A DNA stretch of 64,000 nt from Thalassotalea sp. PP2-459 (GTDB lineage: Bacteria > Pseudomonadota > Gammaproteobacteria > Enterobacterales > Alteromonadaceae): the NCBI RefSeq assembly GCF_001913705.1, contig NZ_MKQD01000037.1, forward strand, positions 1 to 64,000, in the 5' to 3' direction. Below are positions 1 to 7,624 of the stretch, piece after piece (the first letter of the stretch is position 1; each line of letters begins with the position of its first letter). The translations under genes and the position numbers were made by a program. Under the pieces are notes generated by a model. It was not told the DNA's origin. It searched no databases and worked only from the letters and a program-made list of their open reading frames with translations.

Positions 1-2
1 GC

Positions 3-356
3 TGTTATATCGTAGCTCCTTCACTCATTCCTAAAAAACCTGGCGACCGAGTAAAAACAGATAAACGTGATGCGGCTAAACTAGCGCTACTTTTTAAGGC
101 AGAAACGCTCACCGCTATTTATGTACCCGAAGCAGAAGATGAAGCCATACGAGATTTATCTCGTGCACGGAAAACGGCCATGAAGGATTTAAAAGACGCC
201 AAATTTCAACTGAAAGGCTTATTTCTTAGAAACAATATTCAATGTGAAGTTAAAGATAACTGGTCGAAAAAACACTTACGCTGGTTAACAGAATTGGTGT
301 TGCCCCTCCTAGTCAACAAATTGTATTGTAGGACAAATGAAACTGGTGAATGTTAA
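3..356 (+). pseudogene. IS110-family transposase remnant (5' end outside window)
   Basis: An open frame enters from the left edge and ends at TAA 354-356. It reads like the N-terminal DEDD/RuvC-like half of IS110-family transposases: PSLIPKKPGDRVKTDKRDA, then the LTAIYVPEAEDEAIRDL stretch. After about residue 100 the frame departs from the family: the expected PSQQIVL stretch lies in another frame and soon meets stop codons, and the C-terminal Tnp_20 domain with its conserved serine is absent. I read this as a frameshifted, truncated remnant of an insertion sequence. No terminal repeats can be assigned because the left end lies outside the window. Confidence 0.75.
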
Positions 357-575
357 GTAGGCTTTTATGACGGAAATATTATCCAAACTATTAAAGGCTT
401 GATGTTTAAAGGGCATAGAATCTTAACGCGGTTTTTCAGTTGGCGTTTAGAAAGAGCAAATGTAGTTTGTGATAACTTGGAGTTCTGTATATAACTGTAC
501 GGAAAATTAGTTGAGTAAAAATAAATACTTAAATATACTCTTTGCTATTATATGGATTTATTTGAAAGGATACTC

Positions 576-3500
576 ATGCGTTTTATACTTTTTGTTACTT
601 TAATTATTTTTAATTTCGATATTATTGCGGAAACTAAAGGAAAAAAAAAGAATATAGAAGTTGAACCAAAAAATAGTATTTATCTAAAATCCAATCATAA
701 AAAAAGATATTTAATAGAGCTGCATGATGATTTTTCTGTAAATTCAGATACGCGAGTTTTAACTAGCGCTCAGAGTCGCTCAAATAAAAGGATAGAGCAG
801 CAAAATAAAATATTAAGGGATACGAAAGATCCTCTCCCTAAATTCAATGTTATTTCAAGACTAACAAAATCAACAAATACGATTATTGCTAACCTTGATC
901 AAAATGAATTATCAAAGGTTAAGGCGCATTCAAAAGTAAGAAGTGTTTATCCTTCTCTTAATTTGAAGCCAATTCCAGTTCAAGAACATAACCAAAAGAT
1001 ACTAAGTAAAAACAAATTAGCTACACCCGATAATACTAATCAAGGTGAAGGAATTACAATTGCAATTATTGATACAGGCATTGACTATACACACCCTGCA
1101 TTAGGGGGGTGCTTGGGTACTAGTTGTAAAGTTATAGGCGGGTATGACTTTATTAATGATTCTAATGACCCAATGCCTAAAGAAACAGATTCTCATGGCA
1201 CGTTAGTCGCAGGAATTATTGTCGCTGAAGGAGAAGTTAAAGGTGTAGCTCCAAAAGCATCATTATTATCGTATAACGTTTGTTCTCATTACTGTCCAGA
1301 TCATTTAATGATTAAAGCAATTGAAGCATCAATGGATCCTAATGGTGATGGAAATATTGATGATGCAGTTGACATTATAAATATTAGTTTAGGTAGTGAA
1401 GAAGAAATTAATAACCCAGAACATCCTTTATTAAGAGCTATTGATAAAGCAATAGCAGCTAACATCTTAGTTGTTGTAGGTGCAGGAAATGACGGCGGTA
1501 AAAACTTTACATTAGGAAATATATCCGCGTATGACAATGTTATAACTGTTGCAGCATCTGAAGGTGAATCACACATCGCAAATTTTAGCTCTAAAGGTAT
1601 GTCTGAGCAAAGTGGATATGCAAAACCAGATATTTCTGCTGCAGGTGTTAATATTCAAACAACTGGCCTCAATGGTAGCTACACAACTGCGTCAGGAACT
1701 AGTTTAGCGGCTCCCGTTGTGTCAGGTTATTCTGCATTATTATTAAAGGATAAACCCAACTTAAAACCAAATGAAGTTAAAGCCATATTAATGGGAACAG
1801 CCATTGACCTTGACGAAGATTATAGCGCACAGGGAATGGGAGTTATTAATTATGCAAACGCTCAACAGATAGATTTTTTAGTTGATGAAAGTGTTTTCAA
1901 TCTCGGTTGGTATGAAGATATTACTGAATTAAATCAGCTCAAAGCATTGAAGGTTACAAACTCTAGCAATGATAGACAACGTTTTGATATATCAGTTATT
2001 AAAAATAATGAAAACCCCATTGTTTATACCCCTTCACTAAAAAGCATAGAACTACTTCCTGGTGAAAGTAAATCAATAGAAATTGAGATCGAACTTCCAA
2101 TCGATTTAGCTGTTAAGCCTATTGAACATCCAACATATATAGCGAAAATTTTAATAAAAGGAAATAGCTCCGAACTTTTAATTCCTATCGCTATCACTAA
2201 TGTAAACAGAGTTGTTCTAAATGTAGAAGAATTAAATAGCGAGGAGATTCTAGATAGCTATCAATTTACTCTAAGTATTTTAGAAAAAAGCAAAGGGCTA
2301 ATTGAGAATATCTGGTTCAATAACAATGACATAACACAGAAAACCTTTGTATTACCTGAAGGTGAATACAGAATTATTCTAAATGCATTGGGAGGGTTTA
2401 CTTCAAAAGCTTATATATTTGATAAATACTCGCTCAATAATAATACAAAGCTCACTTATCAGATCGACGAAAGCTTAAAAAAAGTGAATTTTGACTTAAA
2501 AGATCAATTTGGTAGGAAGTTAGATCTTAATGGTGCATTACCGCCTTGGTTACAGATTCATATAAATGCTATGCATTCAGATCACGCTGGTAAATGGTCA
2601 AGTATTTTGGGTGCTTACCCTGAACAACCTCCATTAGAACTATATATGAATCAGCCTACAGATGATGTTTTCTACGATTTTCAAATTAGAAAACGAGACG
2701 ACTCGTTTAATTATCACAACGAAATACTGATAGATCATCGGTTTGACAAATATTCAATTAATGGTGATGAGCTTTTATTTTCTAATGATGTTAATAACAT
2801 CCGAATGTTAAATTTTTCCTATGCAATGAAAGATGATAAAGAAAATCAATTTATTAACCCCACTTTTTGGAGATACGAAGAATATCCACTAAATAACTTA
2901 AATGGGACTGGCAGTTCAATTTTAATGCCTGAAAATAGCGAAACCACTTTTAGTATGATGTCATTATCACCATCACCCGATTTTTCATTTTTTGCTAATA
3001 GCAAAGCATATACTAATTCAGATGAAAGCAGTTATGCGTATTTTCACGAGATTGATGGCGTTTATAAGAGTGCTGAATATTATTTCGACTCTCAGGGAGA
3101 CCTTATAGTTTTTGATGCTCAAAATACTAATCACTCTGAAAAGAAAATAGAAATGAATGATGCATTTTATGATTTTAAATTAGGTTATGATTTACCTGTT
3201 TTCAGGGCGCGAATAATTGACAATGACGGTATATTTATTTTAAGCCATAAATTTGCCAATAGCACAGCTTACTTTTCAGATGACCTAATGACATATTATA
3301 AAGGGGATGTAAGTTATTATATCGATGGAAATGAAGGAAAATCGAAAAATAGAGACGTTTATATAAAAAGCGCTGGCGGTATTAATCTCTGGGAAATAAA
3401 ATCTATTGAGTTACCACAAGAAACAGAACAAATAGAGCTTCAATTTAATAGTTATTCCATTGAAGATACCCTCGTATCTATAAATACAATATTAAATTAT

Positions 3501-4400
3501 GATCTTAACGCCGTAGATAAGTCGCCACCAATGATTAAAGCTTTTTCAATTAGTACACTTGGCTCTTCACATAATTATCTTGCAAATGGTAATGGAAAAA
3601 TTTCTGTCAAGTTTGATGACGATTCATCAATTATATCAAATATTATTAGCATAAGGTTCAGCGGTACTGAGCAGTGGGTAGAATTAGCAAATACATCAAA
3701 TTCCTTAAATGAAGCTTATTTAACTGATCTCGAATATGGAGCATATGATATTCAACTTATAGCAACAGATAGTTATAACAATAAAATAGAATATACCGCA
3801 GTACCTGCATTTATTGCTGAAGAAGGTTGTAGGTATGACGCTGACTGTAATGGCCGATGGGATGAATTGGAGTTAGGGATTATTGATTCAGACGATGATG
3901 GTATAGAAGACTCCTCAGATGCTTTTCCATATGATATAAGTGAAACCGTAGATACCGACAGTGATGGCATTGGCAATAATGCTGATACAGATGATGATGG
4001 TGACGGTGTAGATGACAGTGCCGATGCTTTCCCGTTAGATGCATCTGAGTCAGTGGATACAGATAGTGATGGCATTGGCAATAATGCTGATACAGATGAT
4101 GATGGTGACGGTGTAGATGACAGTGCCGATGCTTTCCCGTTAGATGCATCTGAGTCAGTGGATACAGATAGTGATGGTATTGGTAATAATACTGATACAG
4201 ATGATGATGGTGACGGTGTAGATGACAGTGCTGACGCCTACCCATTAGATTCTTCACGTAGCTCTAATTCGAGTACAACAGATAATTCAACTTCATCAGA
4301 TAGTTCTGACGGAGGAGGAAGCATGCATATTTTATTATTTCTTTTGTTTTCAATTACACTAGTAAAATTTAGATCAAGAAATACATTTAAAATAAATTGA
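576..4400 (+). CDS. Secreted subtilisin-like serine protease (S8) with TSP3 repeats and GlyGly-CTERM tail
   Basis: Predicted extracellular or cell-surface serine endopeptidase. The start chosen is ATG 576, which has GAAAGGA six bases upstream and gives a clean signal peptide; an in-frame ATG at 552 would put charged residues in front of it. After an I9-like propeptide (about residues 45-125) comes the S8 domain. Its catalytic triad is Asp166 (IIDTGID), His207 (SHGTLVAG) and Ser376 (GTSLAAP). A long beta-rich region of no recognised family follows. Residues about 1095-1230 are Asp-rich thrombospondin type 3 repeats, which bind calcium. The C-terminus has a Ser-rich linker, DGGGS, a hydrophobic helix and a basic end, which is the GlyGly-CTERM sorting signal processed by rhombosortase in type II-secreting bacteria. 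The gene looks more AT-rich than the core genes to the right. Substrate is unknown. Confidence 0.88.
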   Translation: MRFILFVTLIIFNFDIIAETKGKKKNIEVEPKNSIYLKSNHKKRYLIELHDDFSVNSDTRVLTSAQSRSNKRIEQQNKILRDTKDPLPKFNVISRLTKSTNTIIANLDQNELSKVKAHSKVRSVYPSLNLKPIPVQEHNQKILSKNKLATPDNTNQGEGITIAIIDTGIDYTHPALGGCLGTSCKVIGGYDFINDSNDPMPKETDSHGTLVAGIIVAEGEVKGVAPKASLLSYNVCSHYCPDHLMIKAIEASMDPNGDGNIDDAVDIINISLGSEEEINNPEHPLLRAIDKAIAANILVVVGAGNDGGKNFTLGNISAYDNVITVAASEGESHIANFSSKGMSEQSGYAKPDISAAGVNIQTTGLNGSYTTASGTSLAAPVVSGYSALLLKDKPNLKPNEVKAILMGTAIDLDEDYSAQGMGVINYANAQQIDFLVDESVFNLGWYEDITELNQLKALKVTNSSNDRQRFDISVIKNNENPIVYTPSLKSIELLPGESKSIEIEIELPIDLAVKPIEHPTYIAKILIKGNSSELLIPIAITNVNRVVLNVEELNSEEILDSYQFTLSILEKSKGLIENIWFNNNDITQKTFVLPEGEYRIILNALGGFTSKAYIFDKYSLNNNTKLTYQIDESLKKVNFDLKDQFGRKLDLNGALPPWLQIHINAMHSDHAGKWSSILGAYPEQPPLELYMNQPTDDVFYDFQIRKRDDSFNYHNEILIDHRFDKYSINGDELLFSNDVNNIRMLNFSYAMKDDKENQFINPTFWRYEEYPLNNLNGTGSSILMPENSETTFSMMSLSPSPDFSFFANSKAYTNSDESSYAYFHEIDGVYKSAEYYFDSQGDLIVFDAQNTNHSEKKIEMNDAFYDFKLGYDLPVFRARIIDNDGIFILSHKFANSTAYFSDDLMTYYKGDVSYYIDGNEGKSKNRDVYIKSAGGINLWEIKSIELPQETEQIELQFNSYSIEDTLVSINTILNYDLNAVDKSPPMIKAFSISTLGSSHNYLANGNGKISVKFDDDSSIISNIISIRFSGTEQWVELANTSNSLNEAYLTDLEYGAYDIQLIATDSYNNKIEYTAVPAFIAEEGCRYDADCNGRWDELELGIIDSDDDGIEDSSDAFPYDISETVDTDSDGIGNNADTDDDGDGVDDSADAFPLDASESVDTDSDGIGNNADTDDDGDGVDDSADAFPLDASESVDTDSDGIGNNTDTDDDGDGVDDSADAYPLDSSRSSNSSTTDNSTSSDSSDGGGSMHILLFLLFSITLVKFRSRNTFKIN
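3951..4260 (+). repeat. Tandem 105-bp repeats encoding TSP3 calcium-binding units
   Basis: Three head-to-tail units begin at 3951, 4056 and 4161, each 105 bp (35 codons) except for a diverging end in the last. The encoded unit begins DTDSDGIGNNADTDDDGDG and ends in ADAFPLDASESV. The first two units are almost identical in DNA, including silent positions, which points to recent duplication by slippage or recombination. A more diverged partial unit precedes them at about 3886. Confidence 0.9.
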
Positions 4401-4613
4401 ACACTTGCTTTGCTTACATGGAATCTACACAAAGCATCACCAAAGCATTAACCGTTGTTATGTAGCGCTTTTTTTTGCGAACAATTATAATAAACTGTTA
4501 GGCGACCATAATTTATGGTTGTCGCCGACAAAACTGTATGTGTCGTTATTTTGTCGTGTTTATTCTCCTGTAAGGCTGTCATAAATAGGCATCAAACAGC
4601 AAAAGGAAAAGTG
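4401..4613 (+). other. Gap upstream of the XRE gene: weak hairpin and GTTAGGC core
   Basis: TGCTTTG (4406-4412) pairs with CAAAGCA (4430-4436) but no T-tract follows, so it is a poor terminator. At 4497-4503 lies GTTAGGC, which fits the integron core site GTTRRRY. It runs directly into an imperfect hairpin, GGCGACCATAA against TTATGGTTGTCGCC (4501-4527). AAAAGGAAAA at 4601-4610 is the ribosome binding site of the next gene. Confidence 0.45.
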
Positions 4614-4985
4614 ATGAGTATTCAACAACGTCGATTAGACAAAGGGTGGACTCAAGAAGACCTTGCTCTTCATTCAGGTCTAAGCGCTCGTACTATTCAA
4701 CGAGTCGAGAGTGGACAAAGTGTTGGTTCAGAGTCTTTAAAGTGTCTTGCTGCTGTATTTGAAACGTCAATTAACAATATAATTCAGGAGCAAAATATGA
4801 ATGCAACCAAGCACGATGAAAAATCTGAACAGATAACGCTTAATGCAATGGAAAAATCTGCAATTAAATATGGTCAGTCATTATTTCAAACACCTAAAAA
4901 TGGTCAATCTGACCCTTTAACTAAAATTGAGCGTGAAGCTATAGATTACGGAAAAACCTTACTCGGTAAACTTAAACCGCAGTAG
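4614..4985 (+). CDS. Small XRE-family helix-turn-helix regulator
   Basis: A 123-residue cytoplasmic protein with an N-terminal HTH_3 domain (about residues 3-58). The helix pair WTQEDLALHSGLSARTIQRVE is typical of Cro/CI-type DNA binding. The remaining 60 residues contain two similar segments, MEKSAIKYGQSLF and IEREAIDYGKTLL, suggesting a small repeated helical motif of unknown role. Start ATG 4614 is supported by AAAAGGAAAA just upstream; the frame is open to 4515, but the extra N-terminus is Cys-rich and unlike the family. The HTH resembles that of the membrane-anchored regulator at 34015. The gene stands alone between GTTAGGC (4497) and GCCTAAC (4990), like an integron cassette. Target genes are unknown. 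Confidence 0.75.
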   Translation: MSIQQRRLDKGWTQEDLALHSGLSARTIQRVESGQSVGSESLKCLAAVFETSINNIIQEQNMNATKHDEKSEQITLNAMEKSAIKYGQSLFQTPKNGQSDPLTKIEREAIDYGKTLLGKLKPQ

Positions 4986-5354
4986 GATCGCCTAACAACG
5001 CGCCCTGAGGTGGACTGTTATTTCTATGGTCTCCTTTGACATTAATAAACGATTTTTGCCTCTTAATGAGGCTACATGGCCTCCACTTTTCTTTGAATTT
5101 TATTATTTAGTTGTATACGGTTTTTCGTGCATAACCTTTATTGCTTTTTGTAGTCTGTCGCTTAAGTTTTGATCTTGACGAACGCTTGCTTGTTTTATTT
5201 TTTATTGCGCTTTCTATAAAATTTATACATACAGAATCGCTATTCATCTCTACTACATTCATTGTCGTGAATCCTTCATAAACTCGTCATGTCATTGTCA
5301 ATCAATGCTTCTACTCTACACGTTGTTTTTAATGTGTAATTCGAAGGAAGTATT
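4986..5354. other. Gap with half an attC-like site and a possible tiny ORF
   Basis: GCCTAAC at 4990-4996 fits the integron core RYYYAAC and continues AACGCGCCCTGAGG then TGGACTGTTA. This resembles the left arm of marine attC sites. I could not find the matching right arm ending in GTTRRRY within the next 150 bases, so the site would be truncated or unrelated. The rest holds the minus-strand small ORF described separately and the GTG start region of the next gene (GAAGGAAG at 5343-5350). Confidence 0.4.
5107..5262 (-). CDS. Possible small basic protein, 51 residues, unknown
   Basis: On the minus strand ATG 5262 opens a 51-codon frame ending TAA at 5107. AAGGA sits about ten bases upstream of the start. 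The product begins MNVVEMNSDSVCINF and has a strongly basic second half (KTSKRSSRSKLKRQ). I recognise no family. It lies in an otherwise gene-free gap just beyond the attC-like arm. It could be a real small gene, a cassette remnant or chance; Lys/Ser-rich frames arise easily in AT-rich DNA. Confidence 0.25.
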   Translation of the reverse strand: MNVVEMNSDSVCINFIESAIKNKTSKRSSRSKLKRQTTKSNKGYARKTVYN

Positions 5355-7370
5355 GTGAATAATTATAAAAAAAGTGCACTATGTTTGTCATTGATTGTTG
5401 CCTTATCGGCTTGCGGTGATGACGTTAAAATAGTTGAAAAAGAAGTCGTTGTTGAGGTGCCTATTGCACCCGAACAACCTCAAGAACCTCAAGAGCCAGA
5501 ACCTGTTGTTTATAATCCATTTAAAATTGGGTTGTTGCCAGATACTCAAGGAGGAACCGATGCAGAAGGTCAAGCACACGTTGCCTTACACCCTATGGCA
5601 GAAGTGGTAAAACATCAAAAAGCTCATAATGTTGATCTGATCATTGCTGTTGGAGATTTAACCGATAATGGTACTGATGTTGAATTTGCAGAATGGCGCT
5701 CAGTAGCAGATGCCTATGCGGAACAAGGTATCGAATTTTTACCCGTGATGGGAAACCACGAAACCAGTTATGCGTACACATATAATTGGATAGAAAACAT
5801 GAAAAATTTTATCCCTGAAGACGCCATTCATATGCCTGCTTATGAATGGGTAAATTATTCAGTGATTCGTGAAAATGTGCTTATTTTTGGCCTTGCTTAT
5901 TATAATTTACCATTAGCTTTTGATTGGATCAAAGAAACCGTTGAAGCTAATGAAGGGAACTTTGAGCATATCGTGGTAGCCAGCCATGATGGTTTAATTG
6001 GTGCGAAGTATGGCCAAACTCGTGAGCAAATTGTCGATGGTACTAAAGATGATAATTGGTTGTATGATGTTCAACCAGAAATACGTAAGTTTTTTTCAGC
6101 GTATGATGTGATTTATGTGCAAGGTCATGAGCATCAATATCAGCGCTCATTAATTACGGCTAAGTCAGTACTTACTACTTATCCTTCGAGTTCTACGCCA
6201 ACGGGCGGAAATTATCGCATGGACGCCTATACTCAAATCATGGTGGGTAATGCGTCTTATAAAGGGTATGAGTATCGTTACGGAGAGCGAGATCTCGTGC
6301 AGGCAGTAATCTCGCAAAAGAACCAAACTGATCGCTCAGATGATCCCGGTTATGATGTTAATTCATCAATATTAACGTTTAACAATGACCGTGTTGAATA
6401 CGAGTCGTATTTTGCGAATCATCAAGCACATTCAAATGCGCCTGAATATGCATTTAATGCACAGTGGCAATTAATGGATAAATTCGCTAGAACCAATAAT
6501 CGTTGTGAAACACTTGTCTATCCTAATGCTATTCACCCTAACACACGCCCTGCAATGGTGTTTCAACCAGAATATATTACCAATGATTGTTACGCGAATG
6601 ATGGTTCGTATGCTCGTTTAGTCGGCGGAAGTAATGATACTTTTAATCGTACTGATACGCGTGAAAGAGATATGGGTTATACGCCAGGTATCAGCCGCGC
6701 AGAAACAATGAATGATTTAGTTCGGTTAGCGTATCAATGGCTATTTCAAGTTCACGAACGCTGGTCACCTAACTTAAATGCTGCTTACCGGGTTGTGCCA
6801 GACAATGAAAATGATGAACTGGTTATTCCCGAAACGACTTTTGATTTAAAAGAGCATGTTACCTTAAGTTGGACTCCTGCTAACGACAATACTGCTTCAG
6901 ACATTTTGATTGTAAGTGGTACACAAAACCAAACAGGTATGTATCAAGATGATTATGGTGTGGAAAAAAATATTGAAGCAGATGTTGGTCTTGCGTTTTC
7001 TTTATCTGGTCCTGATTTAGGTGATATTGAACAAGGTGCAGGCAAACCAGCTGTTACCTTACCTGAAACCGCGACTAAATCTTGGGATATCAGTGATGCT
7101 GTATCAGACAAATACGTAGTGCAATACAGTGCGAATGAAGACATTGATTCAGCGACCGTTCAATTAGCCATAAAAAAAGACGATTGGCAACCGATTGCGC
7201 CAGATGAGTGTATTATTGACGCTGCTTGGGATGATACGTTTTTAACGACAATACCTACTCAAGCAGAAGGCTGTAGTGATTACCCATTGGTCGGTTTTGA
7301 TTCAGCTTTTGGTAATCGCTGGTGGGTGGTGCTTAACGCTGATGCTGAGCTAGCCTTAATTAGCAAGTAA
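5355..7370 (+). CDS. Metallophosphoesterase lipoprotein
   Basis: A predicted periplasm- or outer-membrane-facing lipoprotein with a calcineurin-like phosphoesterase domain. It starts at GTG 5355 after GAAGGAAG. The signal peptide ends in the lipobox LSAC with Cys20 as the lipidated residue, followed by an acidic, Pro-rich linker (EPQEPQEPEP). Metal-binding motifs appear in order: LLPDTQ (Asp63), GDLTDNG (Asp101), GNHE (about 132-135), SHDG and GHEHQYQR. The first block is DxQ rather than the usual DxH, a variant seen in part of the family. The C-terminal 250 residues are beta-rich and unassigned. Likely substrates are phosphodiesters or phosphomonoesters, but none can be named. It appears monocistronic. 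Confidence 0.8.
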   Translation: MNNYKKSALCLSLIVALSACGDDVKIVEKEVVVEVPIAPEQPQEPQEPEPVVYNPFKIGLLPDTQGGTDAEGQAHVALHPMAEVVKHQKAHNVDLIIAVGDLTDNGTDVEFAEWRSVADAYAEQGIEFLPVMGNHETSYAYTYNWIENMKNFIPEDAIHMPAYEWVNYSVIRENVLIFGLAYYNLPLAFDWIKETVEANEGNFEHIVVASHDGLIGAKYGQTREQIVDGTKDDNWLYDVQPEIRKFFSAYDVIYVQGHEHQYQRSLITAKSVLTTYPSSSTPTGGNYRMDAYTQIMVGNASYKGYEYRYGERDLVQAVISQKNQTDRSDDPGYDVNSSILTFNNDRVEYESYFANHQAHSNAPEYAFNAQWQLMDKFARTNNRCETLVYPNAIHPNTRPAMVFQPEYITNDCYANDGSYARLVGGSNDTFNRTDTRERDMGYTPGISRAETMNDLVRLAYQWLFQVHERWSPNLNAAYRVVPDNENDELVIPETTFDLKEHVTLSWTPANDNTASDILIVSGTQNQTGMYQDDYGVEKNIEADVGLAFSLSGPDLGDIEQGAGKPAVTLPETATKSWDISDAVSDKYVVQYSANEDIDSATVQLAIKKDDWQPIAPDECIIDAAWDDTFLTTIPTQAEGCSDYPLVGFDSAFGNRWWVVLNADAELALISK

Positions 7371-7380
7371 ACAATTAGGC

Positions 7381-7434
7381 CTGTTGATCTTTCGCGTTTA
7401 GTTCAAACAACATTTAATCTAGAAAGATCAACAG
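7381..7434. repeat. Long inverted repeat after the phosphoesterase gene
   Basis: CTGTTGATCTTTC (7381-7393) and GAAAGATCAACAG (7422-7434) are perfect 13-bp inverted repeats around a 28-base loop. There is no T-tract, so it is not a standard intrinsic terminator. The 14-mer ATCAACAGACCCTA at its right end recurs at 38040-38053, hinting at a dispersed repeat. Confidence 0.55.
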
Positions 7435-7443
7435 ACCCTAATT

Positions 7444-7471
7444 AACCAAACGGGGCAATTCTCGTTTGGTT
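7444..7471 (+). terminator. Hairpin, possible transcription terminator
   Basis: AACCAAACG (7444-7452) and CGTTTGGTT (7463-7471) form a perfect 9-bp stem with a 10-base loop. Only a short pyrimidine run (ACCTCTATTT) follows, so termination would be weak. It lies 74 bases after the phosphoesterase stop and before the S9 peptidase promoter. Confidence 0.4.
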
Positions 7472-7624
7472 ACCTCTATTTGAAATTTATCTTTAAAACA
7501 ATATTAAATGACAATAACAGCAAACTATATGTTTTATGCGCTTATTCTGTATACTGAATAAGGATGAAAAATAAACAACTGATACGTTGTTAAATCAAAA
7601 CAATAATAAACATGGAGTTTACTG

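Noticed and set aside
552-575. ATG 552 as start of the S8 protease
   Set aside because: No ribosome site and it adds MDLFERIL before the signal peptide; ATG 576 has GAAAGGA at proper spacing.
3880-4257. 125-codon minus-strand frame very rich in His, Leu and Tyr
   Set aside because: It is the antisense of the Asp-rich TSP3 repeats (GAT/GAC codons read as ATC/CAT-type), with no ribosome site. Pure shadow.
4515-4613. N-terminal extension of the XRE protein to ATG 4515
   Set aside because: Adds a Cys/Val-rich piece unlike the HTH_3 family, while ATG 4614 has a strong AAAAGGAAAA signal.
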